Source of the DNA: Actinosynnema sp. ALI-1.44
GTDB taxonomy: Bacteria; Actinomycetota; Actinomycetes; Mycobacteriales; Pseudonocardiaceae
Direction: 5' to 3'
Assembly: GCF_001984155.1 (NCBI RefSeq)
Contig: NZ_MTQO01000045.1
Location: 124,001 to 188,000, forward strand
DNA: 64,000 bases
Positions 16,506 to 24,399 of this stretch are shown in pieces. The translations under genes were made by a program, and so were the position numbers. The notes beneath the pieces are model-generated. The model was given only the letters and a program-made list of their open reading frames with translations, made no database searches and was not told the origin of the DNA. The stretch's first letter is position 1; each line of letters begins with the position of its first letter.

Positions 16506-16715
16506 ATGACCTATCGAGATCTGACCATCCGGGTGCTAGGTGATTTCACCAACCGGCAGTACGCGAGCCTCGCCTACGAGGTGGGCCTGCGCCTCGAGGC
16601 CGCGGGCCTGGGCAAGCAGGCGATTCTGATGACCGACGGCAAGATCTCGGGCATCGAAATGGACATGGCGTACTCCTCACCGGACACCGCACCGCCCACG
16701 CGGGTCAAGAATTGA
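16506..16715 (+). CDS. Small hypothetical protein, 69 residues
   Basis: Starts MTYRDLTIRVLGDFTNRQYA and continues with an amphipathic helix (SLAYEVGLRLEAAGLGKQA) and a polar C terminus. The composition and strong codon bias support real coding. No family is recognised. Upstream, an inverted repeat and AT-rich DNA suggest its own promoter. Confidence 0.55.
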   Translation: MTYRDLTIRVLGDFTNRQYASLAYEVGLRLEAAGLGKQAILMTDGKISGIEMDMAYSSPDTAPPTRVKN

Positions 16716-16803
16716 TTTGTGATCATTCGACGCCCGGCTCGCCGCCGATAATCGGGTTCTCCGGAATCCCGGCCACCCGCTGAATTGCTCCCGGCTCGCG
16801 CTG

Positions 16804-16819
16804 TACGGTTGCGGCCGTA
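16804..16819. promoter_or_regulatory. Operator-like inverted repeat upstream of TetR gene
   Basis: TACGG (16804-16808) and CCGTA (16815-16819) are inverted around six bases, 22 bp before the TetR start. Together with the preceding TG it gives TGTACGG, identical to a half-site of the 15-bp palindrome at 18055-18069. That links this regulator to both promoters. Confidence 0.5.
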
Positions 16820-16841
16820 AGGGGCGCTGCGGGAGGCATCG

Positions 16842-17624
16842 GTGATCGAGTACGGCGGTTCAGGGGATCCTTCGCGAAGCCTCGCGTTGCTGTGGCGCAC
16901 GACCGAACGGCCAAGCCGGGGCACCAAACCCGCGTTGACCGTCGACCGCATCGTCCGGACCGCGATCGACCTGGCCGATCAGGAAGGCCTCGCGGCGCTG
17001 TCGATGCGCCGGGTCGCCGACCAGCTCGGCGTCGGGACGATGACCCTCTACACCCACGTTCCCGGCAAGGTCGAACTGCTGGACGTCATGGTGGACACCG
17101 TCTACGGCGAGACCTCACGGCCGGACATGGACGGCAGGGCGTGGCGCGAACGGCTGGACCAGGTTGCCCGAGAGAACCTGGCTCTCCATTCGCGCCACCC
17201 CTGGCTGCTGCACGTCCCGACCACCCGCCCGCCGCTCGGGCCGAACCTGATCGCCAAATACGACTACGAGCTGCGGGCGGTCGCCGACACCGGGCTGAGC
17301 GAGGTCGAGATGGACGCCGTGCTCACCCTCGTCCTGCAGTACGTGCACGGCGCCGCTCGCGTCAGCGTGGAAAAGACCCGCGCCGAACGCGAGACGGGGA
17401 TGACGGACAACGACTGGTGGGCCGCGCACCAGCCGTTCCTCGCTCAGATCGGGGACGCGGAGAAGTACCCGGTCGCGGCGACCGTCGGCGCCGCCGCCGG
17501 TGCGGCGTTCGACGGCACGATCGACCCCGCCTTCGCGTTCGAGTTCGGGCTGGACCGGCTGCTCGACGGGATCGAGGTGTTCGTCAGCCGCTCAGCTGAT
17601 CGCCCCAGCCGCCCTGCACCATAG
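16842..17624 (+). CDS. TetR-family regulator with tetracycline-repressor-type C domain
   Basis: About 260 residues, long for TetR. The helix-turn-helix lies at about 33-75 (RIVRTAIDLADQEGLAALSM, VADQLGVGTMTLYTHVPGK). The C-terminal region with HPWLLHVPTTRPPLGPN and FEFGLDRLLDGIEVF fits the TetR_C (class A tetracycline-repressor-like) domain found in many actinomycete regulators. GTG 16842 follows GGGAGG. Its 3' end overlaps the convergent NTF2-like gene by 41 bp. Shared half-sites suggest that it controls itself and the NTF2/NUDIX promoters. Confidence 0.9.
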   Translation: MIEYGGSGDPSRSLALLWRTTERPSRGTKPALTVDRIVRTAIDLADQEGLAALSMRRVADQLGVGTMTLYTHVPGKVELLDVMVDTVYGETSRPDMDGRAWRERLDQVARENLALHSRHPWLLHVPTTRPPLGPNLIAKYDYELRAVADTGLSEVEMDAVLTLVLQYVHGAARVSVEKTRAERETGMTDNDWWAAHQPFLAQIGDAEKYPVAATVGAAAGAAFDGTIDPAFAFEFGLDRLLDGIEVFVSRSADRPSRPAP

Positions 17625-18033
17625 TCTGGAACAGCCACTGGCCGTCCTTTTTGACCAGCAGGTCCGCGTAGCGCACCGACTGGGCCACGCCGTCGATCGT
17701 GAACGTCGCGTCGGTGACCACGAGGACCAGCTGCTTGGTCAGGAAGATCGGTGTCCGGTTCGACTCCATCTTCAGGTCGCCCGCACCGCCGACGACCTGG
17801 GACATGCTCTCGACGAACTGCTCACGGGTCTGCTGAGCCGCGCCGCCGTTGCCCGACTCGTCGCTGTCACTGACGATGTTGAGCGGGAACAGGGCCATGT
17901 CGGCCATCTGCTCCAGTTCGGCGTTGGCCACGTGCCCGTCGTACTTCGCGAACCACGCCTCGACGCTGGCCACGTCCTCGGCCGACGCCTCGAATGTGCC
18001 GCTGGCCGCCACTGCTTCCGGAAGATCCGCCAT
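17584..18033 (-). CDS. NTF2/SnoaL-like protein
   Basis: 149 residues with the pattern of the NTF2-like fold. An N-terminal helix (AEDVASVEAWFAKYDGHVAN) precedes the usual strands (VSDSDESG, TREQFVESMSQVV, RTPIFLTKQLVLVVTDATFT) and ends DGQWLFQTMVQGGWGDQ. Members act as small ligand-binding proteins, isomerases or cyclases; no catalytic residue can be assigned. The ATG is preceded by AAAGGCAGGG. The promoter contains a perfect 15-bp palindrome shared with the divergent NUDIX gene. Confidence 0.8.
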   Translation of the reverse strand: MADLPEAVAASGTFEASAEDVASVEAWFAKYDGHVANAELEQMADMALFPLNIVSDSDESGNGGAAQQTREQFVESMSQVVGGAGDLKMESNRTPIFLTKQLVLVVTDATFTIDGVAQSVRYADLLVKKDGQWLFQTMVQGGWGDQLSG

Positions 18034-18054
18034 ATCCCTGCCTTTCGATGCTTA

Positions 18055-18069
18055 CCGTACAGTGTACGG
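18055..18069. promoter_or_regulatory. Perfect palindromic operator CCGTACA-G-TGTACGG
   Basis: Seven-base perfect arms around a single G lie in the 62-bp gap between the divergent NTF2-like and NUDIX genes. The size and symmetry fit a TetR operator. The nearby TetR gene has a matching TGTACGG half-site in its own promoter. Confidence 0.65.
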
Positions 18070-18095
18070 CATGGTCCGCGTAGCAGGATCGACCC

Positions 18096-18539
18096 ATGAC
18101 CGACCGGCACATCGTGGACGTCCACCTGCTGTTGATCAGGAACGGCGAACTGCTGCTGAGCCGTCGCCGGGATCCGTCACCCCGTTTCGACCGCCAGTGG
18201 CACATGCCGTCCGGCAAGCTCGACGCCGGCGAGTCGGTGCTGGCCGCCGCGGCGCGTGAGGCCGAGGAGGAGATCGGCGTCCGGATCGAGCACGACGACC
18301 TCAGGCACGTGCACACGTCCCACGTGACCAGTTCCGGGATCGAGCCGAGGCTGGGGTTGTTCTTCGAGACACTGCGGTGGACGGGTGAACCGGTCAACCG
18401 CGAGCCGTCGAAGTGTTCCGAACTCGGCTGGTTCGACCCGGACGACCTGCCGGACGACATGATCGAGTACTCGGCGGCCGGCGTGCGCGCGTACCGCGCC
18501 AACCAGGGGTTCGCCCAACTCGGGTGGCCGACAACCTGA
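18096..18539 (+). CDS. NUDIX hydrolase
   Basis: 147 residues with a complete Nudix box Gx5Ex7REUxEExGU: G at KLDAG, then ESVLAAAAREAEEEIGV (about residues 41-63). It should cleave a nucleoside diphosphate linked to another group using Mg2+. The substrate is unknown and could be an oxidised nucleotide or a sugar nucleotide. It is divergent from the NTF2-like gene and shares its operator region. Confidence 0.9.
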   Translation: MTDRHIVDVHLLLIRNGELLLSRRRDPSPRFDRQWHMPSGKLDAGESVLAAAAREAEEEIGVRIEHDDLRHVHTSHVTSSGIEPRLGLFFETLRWTGEPVNREPSKCSELGWFDPDDLPDDMIEYSAAGVRAYRANQGFAQLGWPTT

Positions 18540-18565
18540 GGTGGCCGAATTCGCGCGCCACCAGA

Positions 18566-19108
18566 ATGGGTCACGTGACACAGCTGCAAACGGCGCACAC
18601 GGCCGACCTGGACACCGCTACCCGGAGCGCGATCCGGGCACTGATGCTTTCCGCCTTCGACGGTGACTTCTCCGACGACGACTGGAACCACGCCCTGGGC
18701 GGCATGCACACCCTGCTCTGGGACGGTCAGGACCTGATCGCGCACGGTGCCGTCGTACAGCGACGGATGCTCGTCAACGGGCGTTCTCTGCGGGCCGGGT
18801 ACGTCGAGGCTGTGGCCGTGCACCCCGCCCGACGCCGCCAAGGACACGGCGGCACGGTCATGGCGGACATCGAACGGATCGTGCGAGGCGGCTACGACCT
18901 CGGCGTGTTGGGTGCCAGCGACGACGGCGCGGCCCTGTACAGGGCACGCGGGTGGCGACTCTGGACAGGACCGTCGTCGGTGCTCACGCCTGAGGGTGTC
19001 GTCCGCACCGACGACAACGACGGCAACATCCATGTCCTGCCGGTGGCTGTCCAGGTGGACCTGTCCGCCTCGATCATCTGCGACTGGCGGGAAGGCGACG
19101 TGTGGTGA
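18566..19108 (+). CDS. aac(2')-I: Aminoglycoside 2'-N-acetyltransferase
   Basis: 180 residues, the size of the mycobacterial AAC(2')-I enzymes. Residues match that family along the whole length: HTADLDTATRSAIRALM, then DDWNHALGGMHTLLW, the acetyl-CoA-binding region YVEAVAVHPARRRQGHGGTV, and the C terminus SASIICDWREGDVW. This is a GNAT enzyme that acetylates the 2'-amino group of aminoglycosides such as gentamicin. In mycobacteria it is chromosomal and of unclear physiological role. ATG 18566 gives the family-typical length; GTG 18575 is the alternative. It follows the NUDIX gene by 26 bp and may be co-transcribed. Confidence 0.9.
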   Translation: MGHVTQLQTAHTADLDTATRSAIRALMLSAFDGDFSDDDWNHALGGMHTLLWDGQDLIAHGAVVQRRMLVNGRSLRAGYVEAVAVHPARRRQGHGGTVMADIERIVRGGYDLGVLGASDDGAALYRARGWRLWTGPSSVLTPEGVVRTDDNDGNIHVLPVAVQVDLSASIICDWREGDVW

Positions 19109-19127
19109 CCACAGGTACGTTGTGGAC

Positions 19128-19361
19128 ATGACGACGCCCGGGTCACTGCCGCAGCGCTCGGTCTGCCATGGCTGCCGTCAGGTCACCCACATCCGCCTCG
19201 AGGACGAGGACGACGTAGCCATCCTCCGGCCGATGACTGTGCCCGGCCAGGGCTCGATCTACCACGAGATCGCCCCGGGTGTCATGGTCGAACGGCCGTG
19301 CGCGGTCTGCGGCGATTCGGACGACCCCGGCTGGATCGACGGGTTCACCCCGCCCGTCTGA
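19128..19361 (+). CDS. Small protein with two CxxC metal-binding pairs
   Basis: 77 residues with CHGC near the N terminus and CAVC near residue 60, the spacing of a zinc-ribbon-like fold. The middle is acidic and hydrophobic (HIRLEDEDDVAILRPMTV). No family is recognised. A TACGTT -10 at 19116-19121 lies exactly six bases before the ATG, so the message is probably leaderless and starts independently of aac(2'). Confidence 0.7.
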   Translation: MTTPGSLPQRSVCHGCRQVTHIRLEDEDDVAILRPMTVPGQGSIYHEIAPGVMVERPCAVCGDSDDPGWIDGFTPPV

Positions 19362-19525
19362 CTCTCCCGAAGTGGCTGCTCCGCACGACCACACCCCGGG
19401 TTCCGGTTCTCCACCGGCTCGATCCCGGGCGACCGGCCTGTTCCGGCGATACTCCACCCGGTGGCTTGACCATTCCGGACAAACTGACACCATGTCGAAG
19501 GACTGGTCGACTGGAGGTCTGGACC

Positions 19526-19708
19526 ATGCGAGGACTCGAACCGCTGCGGCGGGCGCTTCGCGTGGTTGACTGGTTCGAGGCGCGCGGCGTCTACGTCCCC
19601 GGCGAGGACAACCACCCTGTCTCGCCGTGGCGGGACTTCGGCTGGCTGATCGCCTCGTGGCTGGTCACCGTCGGCCTGTTCGTGGTGTTCTTCGCCATGG
19701 CGGCCTGA
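19526..19708 (+). CDS. Small membrane protein, 60 residues
   Basis: Starts after GGAGG with good spacing. An N-terminal basic region (MRGLEPLRRALRVVDWFEAR) is followed by a conserved-looking PGEDNHPVSPWRDFGW and one C-terminal membrane helix (LIASWLVTVGLFVVFFAMA). No function can be given. Confidence 0.65.
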   Translation: MRGLEPLRRALRVVDWFEARGVYVPGEDNHPVSPWRDFGWLIASWLVTVGLFVVFFAMAA

Positions 19709-19881
19709 TCCGGCCCACGGGGTGTCCACGGTCACTCCTGGTGCCTTTTCGGTTACGGAATGGCCACATCACGACACCAGCTCCGACTCGACCCGGGCAT
19801 CGCTGTGGGTATTTCACGCGACAAGCCCCACCCTGTGGGAGTCGTACATCCTCACTCCCCATAGGCCGAAAGCAGGAACCC

Positions 19882-20415
19882 GTGAGACCCGTCGGACTGG
19901 CGGTCGCCGCATGTGTAGTCGCTGCGCTGGCAGCAGGGTGCAACGCGGGTGTGATGAGCAGCGCGAGCGCGACCGGGGTCTCCCCCGCCGCCGCCCCGGA
20001 CACGATCTCCGAACGACCCGCCAAGTTCGGTGAGCGCAGGACGGTCAGTCGCGGGTCTTTGACGGTCACCGTCCTGGCGCCGAAGTCGTTCGTCCCCGGG
20101 AACACCGCGTACCCGCAGTCGCCGCGTGCCGTCGCGTTCGAGGTCGTCCTGGACAACCAGGGCAGCCGGACGTACCGGCCCGCCCAACTCGTGGTCAAGG
20201 CGACCGGTCCCGCGGGCAACGCGGTGGACCCCGTGGTGGACAAGACGCAGGGTTACGCAGGTGGCGTCAACGCCGACGCGGAGGTGCCGCCGGGCAAGAA
20301 CATCCGGGTGACGTTCGCGTTCGCGGTCCCGGCCGACCCGATCGACCTGACGGTCACGGTGCAGCCCGACATCGCGGCCGCGGCGGACCGCGCCGAGTTC
20401 GAAGGCACCTCCTGA
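19882..20415 (+). CDS. Putative lipoprotein with Ig-like/DUF4352-type domain
   Basis: 177 residues from GTG 19882, preceded by AGGAA. The signal peptide ends in a lipobox (ALAAGC, Cys at about residue 21). After a short Ala/Ser linker the mature part (GSLTVTVLAPKSFVPG, RAVAFEVVLDNQGSRTYRP, GKNIRVTFAFAVP) has the beta-sandwich pattern of DUF4352/telokin-like domains. It is probably anchored on the outer membrane face; the ligand is unknown. The bcp gene follows after 20 bp. Confidence 0.78.
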   Translation: MRPVGLAVAACVVAALAAGCNAGVMSSASATGVSPAAAPDTISERPAKFGERRTVSRGSLTVTVLAPKSFVPGNTAYPQSPRAVAFEVVLDNQGSRTYRPAQLVVKATGPAGNAVDPVVDKTQGYAGGVNADAEVPPGKNIRVTFAFAVPADPIDLTVTVQPDIAAAADRAEFEGTS

Positions 20416-20435
20416 GCCGGGTACCTTCTGCGGCT

Positions 20436-20909
20436 ATGAGCGAGCAGAAGAGGCTGGCCGTCGGCGACCCGGCTCCAGAGTTCACCCTCCCCGACAGCAC
20501 CGGCAAGCCGGTGTCGCTTTCGGACTACCGCGGCCGGTCGGTTGTCGTCTACTTCTACCCCGCCGCGGGCACGCCGGGATGCACCAAGCAGGCGTGCGAC
20601 TTCCGGGACAACCTGGCCGAGTTGAACGACGCCGGTTTCGACGTCGTCGGCATCTCCCCGGACAGCCCGGCGAAGCTGGCGAAGTTCGTCGAGGCCGAGG
20701 AGTTGACCTTCCCCCTGCTGTCCGACGAGGACCGCTCGGTGATGACGGCGTGGGGCACCTTCGGCGAGAAGCAGAACTACGGCCGGACCGTGATGGGAGT
20801 GATCCGCTCGACGTTCATCGTCGACGGTGACGGAAAGATCACCAAGGCCGGCTACAACGTCAAAGCGACCGGCCACGTCGCCAAACTGCGCCGCGACCTG
20901 GGCGTATAG
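20436..20909 (+). CDS. bcp: Thioredoxin-dependent peroxiredoxin, Bcp/PrxQ type
   Basis: 157 residues. The peroxidatic cysteine is in GTPGCTKQACDFRD and the second cysteine four residues later is the resolving one, as in PrxQ enzymes. The core begins FTLPDSTGKPVSLSDYRG. It reduces hydrogen and organic peroxides in the cytoplasm with thioredoxin. A TACCTT hexamer at 20422-20427, eight bases before ATG, suggests its own short-leader promoter. Confidence 0.95.
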   Translation: MSEQKRLAVGDPAPEFTLPDSTGKPVSLSDYRGRSVVVYFYPAAGTPGCTKQACDFRDNLAELNDAGFDVVGISPDSPAKLAKFVEAEELTFPLLSDEDRSVMTAWGTFGEKQNYGRTVMGVIRSTFIVDGDGKITKAGYNVKATGHVAKLRRDLGV

Positions 20910-21025
20910 CCTTTTTCATCCATGGCTCAACCTCCGGGCGAGCAGCCGCACTGACGCACTGACCTGCCCGAAAGTTGAGTCCATCCGGAATCAACTTGGG
21001 ATCCCGCCTCAAGCGTTTGCTGGGC

Positions 21026-21964
21026 ATGAGGCGGACACCTTGGACGTTGGCGGCGGTCGCGCTGGCGACCGCCGTGGCAGGGCTCAGCGGATGCGCCACA
21101 CCACAGGCGGGCCCACAGCCCACACAGGAGATACCGATCCTGACCGGACCACCGGACGCACCGGCGCCGCCGGAGTGGACGAACCCACCGGGCGAGAAGT
21201 TATCCGCGGCGTCCGCGACGGCCGCGTCGCCGTCCAACGTGGCGCAACCACCCAAGAGCCTCAACATCGACGAGGTCGTCCGCAGAGTCGCGAGGTCGGA
21301 GAAGGCCGCGGCGGTCGTCGTGAAGGACCGCACCTCCGGCACCGTTGTGCTGTCGGAGAGGGCGGACCGCTCGTTCTACGCAGGCTCGCTGGTCAAGCTG
21401 ATGGTCGGGGTGGACGCGCTGATGCGCCACCCTGGTGACAGCAGGATGGCTCAAGACGTCAACTACATGATCAAACGCAGCGACGACCAGATGTGCAGCA
21501 GGTTCTGGATGTCCGAGGGCGGCGGCGTGGCGATCCTCAGCCGCATGCGCCAGCAGATGGGCCTCAAGGGAACGAAGGCACCGACGGATCCCGGCCAGTG
21601 GGGCAACACCTTCATCACGGCCAACGACATGGTCCGGGTCTACGAGTACATCCTGACCCAGGCGCCGGCGGCGATCCGAACGGTCATCGTCGACGCGATG
21701 GCCAACGCGACCGAGTACGGGTCGGACGGCGTCCGGCAGTGGTTCGGCATCCCGTCCTACGGCACCAAACAGCAATGGGCCGTCAAACAGGGCTGGACGA
21801 CCAGCGGCAAGGGCCAGATGTCCGTGCACAGCACCGGCCTGGTCGGGAAGAACTGGCACTACATCGTGATCCTGCTGACCGAGCACCCGGAAGGTCAGAA
21901 GTTCGAGGTCCCGATGCGCTCAGTCACCACGGCCGCCGCGGCTGTCGAGCCGTACCTGACGTAA
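21026..21964 (+). CDS. Lipoprotein of the serine beta-lactamase / PBP-like fold
   Basis: About 312 residues. A signal peptide with lipobox (AGLSGC) and a Pro-rich linker precede a class-A beta-lactamase-like domain. The SxxK motif is in YAGSLVKLMVGVDAL, an SDD in IKRSDDQMCSRFW takes the SDN place, and KQGWTTS replaces the KTG strand. It may be a beta-lactamase, D,D-carboxypeptidase or inactive relative; the altered KTG argues against a typical penicillinase. ATG 21026 starts directly at the signal peptide (MRRTPWTLAAVALA). An upstream TTG at 20975 would add 17 residues. Confidence 0.82.
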   Translation: MRRTPWTLAAVALATAVAGLSGCATPQAGPQPTQEIPILTGPPDAPAPPEWTNPPGEKLSAASATAASPSNVAQPPKSLNIDEVVRRVARSEKAAAVVVKDRTSGTVVLSERADRSFYAGSLVKLMVGVDALMRHPGDSRMAQDVNYMIKRSDDQMCSRFWMSEGGGVAILSRMRQQMGLKGTKAPTDPGQWGNTFITANDMVRVYEYILTQAPAAIRTVIVDAMANATEYGSDGVRQWFGIPSYGTKQQWAVKQGWTTSGKGQMSVHSTGLVGKNWHYIVILLTEHPEGQKFEVPMRSVTTAAAAVEPYLT

Positions 21965-21971
21965 CCGCAGG

Positions 21972-23114
21972 TCAGTCAGTTGTACTAGGGGGAGACCAGT
22001 TGTACATCTGGCTGAACGAGCGCACCATCGCCGAGGCAGGCACCAGTTTCATCATCCGGTCCCTGGCGGCCGCCACCACGGCCGAGGTCGTGAGGCCCAC
22101 CCGGCCGACCTGCCTCGACCTCCTGACGATCGACTGGGTCCGGCGCAGGCGCAGGCTGTCGTAGCGAACCAGCGCCGAGGTGAGGTCATTGCTGCGGGCG
22201 ACCACACCGAGGGTCACGGCGTCCTCCAGCGCCTGGCACGCCCCTTGCCCCATGTTCGGCGTCATGGCGTGTGCGGCGTCGCCGACCAACACGACCGGCC
22301 CGTGCACGTAGGACTTGAGCTTCGGCAGGTACGCCAGATCGTGCCGGAGGATCTTGTCCGGTGTCGCCTCGCTGAGCAGTCGCGGGATCGGATCGGTCCA
22401 GCTGTCGAACCTGCGGTGCAGTTCGGCCAGTTCGCCGTCCGGGCTGCGGCCACCTGCCGGGACGGTCGCACCGGCGAACATGTACACCTGGTCCTGGGGA
22501 AGTGGGACGAGGCCGAACTCCTCGCCGCGGCCGTAGAACACGCCGGCGACGTCCAGCCGCTTGCCAGGTCGGTCCAGGACCGCGCGCCAGGCCGTCGCGC
22601 CGGCGTAGACCGGATCACTGCCCGGCCAGAACCGGGACCGCACGACGCTGCGGTGCCCGTCCGCCGCGACCAGCAAATCCGCAGGTGACTCCCCATGGCT
22701 GTGTGAAACGACCACTCCTTGCCCGGCCAGGCGAGCGCCGGTGATCTTCGTACCCGTGCGCAGCACACCCGGCGGCACGGCCTCGAGCAGCGCCGCTTGC
22801 AGCTCCGCCCGGTGCAGTGCCACAGCCGGTCCGAACCGACGGTCCAGCAGGGATGTGTCGGCGCGGATCAGCCAGTTGCCGCGAGAATCCATGACCCCGC
22901 CGCTGCCCGCGAGCACTCCGACGTCACGGACGCGGTCGCCGAGTCCAATGTGGTCGAGTGCCCGCAACGCGTTCGGCCAGAGGGTCAGCCCGGCGCCCAC
23001 TTCGCCGAGTTCGGGCGCCTGCTCGTAGACCTCGACGTCCCATCCCGCCCTGTGCAACGCGATCGCGGCCGCGAGGCCACTGATTCCCCCACCCGCGATC
23101 ACCGCTGTGGCCAC
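21972..23114 (-). CDS. FAD-dependent monooxygenase (PHBH fold)
   Basis: 380 residues. GGGISGLAAAIAL is the FAD-binding motif (about residues 8-20), VAADGHRSVVR is the DG motif near 155, and VVLVGDAAHAMTPNMGQG is the GD motif near 285. This is the aromatic hydroxylase group using NAD(P)H and O2. The substrate is unknown; similar enzymes act on urate, salicylate or polyketide rings. It is divergent from a TetR gene with two perfect operators in the 43-bp gap, which predicts substrate-inducible expression. Confidence 0.92.
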   Translation of the reverse strand: MATAVIAGGGISGLAAAIALHRAGWDVEVYEQAPELGEVGAGLTLWPNALRALDHIGLGDRVRDVGVLAGSGGVMDSRGNWLIRADTSLLDRRFGPAVALHRAELQAALLEAVPPGVLRTGTKITGARLAGQGVVVSHSHGESPADLLVAADGHRSVVRSRFWPGSDPVYAGATAWRAVLDRPGKRLDVAGVFYGRGEEFGLVPLPQDQVYMFAGATVPAGGRSPDGELAELHRRFDSWTDPIPRLLSEATPDKILRHDLAYLPKLKSYVHGPVVLVGDAAHAMTPNMGQGACQALEDAVTLGVVARSNDLTSALVRYDSLRLRRTQSIVRRSRQVGRVGLTTSAVVAAARDRMMKLVPASAMVRSFSQMYNWSPPSTTD

Positions 23115-23124
23115 GACGCCCCTC

Positions 23125-23158
23125 CTCTACGCCTGTAGAGGACTCTACACTTGTAGAG
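23125..23158. promoter_or_regulatory. Tandem perfect operators CTCTAC-N4-GTAGAG
   Basis: Two identical 16-bp palindromes lie at 23125-23140 and 23143-23158, centre to centre 18 bp, between the divergent monooxygenase and TetR genes. The second ends on the first base of the TetR start codon. A TACACT -10 (23146-23151) is inside it, six bases before GTG 23158. Occupancy would block both promoters. Confidence 0.8.
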
Positions 23159-23739
23159 TGCCTGACCGTCGAGCCGAGCTGCTCAATGCCGCGATCGTCA
23201 CACTCGCGCGTGAGGGCATGCGTGGACTCACGCACCGTGCCGTCGATCGAGCAGCCGGTGTCGCGGAAGGATCGACCTCGTACTACTTCCGCACCAGGGA
23301 GGCGCTGCTGGCCGCTCTGCTCGACCATCTCGCCGCGTTGAGCGCAACAGACATCGACACCGCGGACATCGACACCGTGAAGATCGACACCGGCCGCACC
23401 GAGGATCTCGACGCGGTCGCCGGACTGATCGAGCACTGGGCAACCGCGGGACGTGACCGCATGATCGCCCGGTTCGAGTTGACGCTCGAAGCCACGAGGC
23501 GGCCGCAACTCCGCCACGCGTTGGACCAACTCGGCGGCCGTTTCCGCTCGATGGCCGAGGAACTCCTCGCCGCGAGGCGGGTGCCCGATCACACGCGCCG
23601 CGCCGCGAACCTGGTGGCACACATCGACGGCCTGCTGTTCGACCAGATCGCCGGGGCGGGCCCCGTCCGGTCCCGCGACGACCTGAGGGACGCGCTCATC
23701 CCGCTGTTCGCCGCCGCCCTGGCCGACCAAGAGCTGTGA
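23158..23739 (+). CDS. TetR-family regulator of the adjacent monooxygenase
   Basis: 193 residues. The helix-turn-helix is at about 5-50 (LLNAAIVTLAREGMRGLTHR, VAEGSTSYYFRTREALLAAL). After it comes an unusual Asp/Thr stretch with three copies of xIDT (TDIDTADIDTVKIDTG, about residues 62-77) before the helical C domain. The start GTG overlaps the second operator and gives a leaderless message. Regulation of itself and of the flavin monooxygenase is strongly implied by the doubled operator. Confidence 0.92.
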   Translation: MPDRRAELLNAAIVTLAREGMRGLTHRAVDRAAGVAEGSTSYYFRTREALLAALLDHLAALSATDIDTADIDTVKIDTGRTEDLDAVAGLIEHWATAGRDRMIARFELTLEATRRPQLRHALDQLGGRFRSMAEELLAARRVPDHTRRAANLVAHIDGLLFDQIAGAGPVRSRDDLRDALIPLFAAALADQEL

Positions 23740-23785
23740 AGTCCAGCTTCACAAGCGGCGACCGCCGTCTTGTGAAGCTGGACTT
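23739..23785. terminator. Bidirectional terminator, 17-bp perfect stem
   Basis: AAGTCCAGCTTCACAAG (23739-23755) pairs perfectly with CTTGTGAAGCTGGACTT (23769-23785) around a 13-base loop that itself contains CGGC/GCCG. It starts on the last base of the TetR stop codon and ends five bases before the rdgB stop, so it serves both convergent genes. It shares the GAAGCTGG core with the stem at 12734. Confidence 0.9.
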
Positions 23786-23790
23786 GAAAG

Positions 23791-24399
23791 TCAGGACGAC
23801 GCCAGCGCGCGCAGGTGCGGAAGCAACAGGTCCAGCGCACGGCCGCGGTGCGAGATGCGGTCCTTCTCGACCGACTCGAGCTCCGCCGAACTGCGGGTCT
23901 CGCCCTCCGGCACGAAGATCGGGTCGTAGCCGAAGCCGTTGGTGCCCCTGGCCTCCCGGATGATCCGGCCCGGCCACACGCCCCGCACGACCACGTCCTC
24001 CTGGCCCGGCACGACAAGCGCGAGCGAGCACACGAACGCGCCGCCCCTGCGCTCATCCGGCACGTCACCGAGCTGGTTGAGCACCAGATTCAGGTTCGCC
24101 GAATCGTCGCCGTGTGAACCTGCCCAACGCGCGGACAGCACGCCCGGCATGCCGTTGAGAGCGTCCACCTCAAGGCCCGAGTCGTCCGCGACCGTGGGCA
24201 GCCCGGTCGCCTTGACCGCGTCCAGCGCCTTCGCGTGCGCGTTCTCCTCGAACGTCGCACCGGTCTCGGGCTCCTCCGGGTACTCGGGCACATCGTTGAG
24301 GCTGACCACCTCGATGCCCGAGATACCGGCTCCTTCGAGGATCCGGCGCATCTCCACCAGCTTCTTGGCGTTGCGGGTGGCCAGCAGGAGACGCTTCAC
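23791..24399 (-). CDS. rdgB: XTP/dITP pyrophosphatase (RdgB/HAM1)
   Basis: 202 residues. The family signatures LLLATRNAKKLVEM at the N terminus, DDSGLEVDALNGMPGVLSAR near 75, GFGYDPIFVPEG near 150 and ISHRGRAL near the end are all present. It removes non-canonical purine nucleotides from the pool. GTG 24399 overlaps the rph stop (TAGTG), so translation is coupled. The rph-rdgB order matches M. tuberculosis Rv1340-Rv1341 from memory. Confidence 0.96.
   Translation of the reverse strand: MKRLLLATRNAKKLVEMRRILEGAGISGIEVVSLNDVPEYPEEPETGATFEENAHAKALDAVKATGLPTVADDSGLEVDALNGMPGVLSARWAGSHGDDSANLNLVLNQLGDVPDERRGGAFVCSLALVVPGQEDVVVRGVWPGRIIREARGTNGFGYDPIFVPEGETRSSAELESVEKDRISHRGRALDLLLPHLRALASS

Noticed and set aside
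15922-16715. Genomic-island insertion at the tRNA gene
   Set aside because: No integrase, no direct repeat of the tRNA 3' end and no mobile genes are seen downstream.
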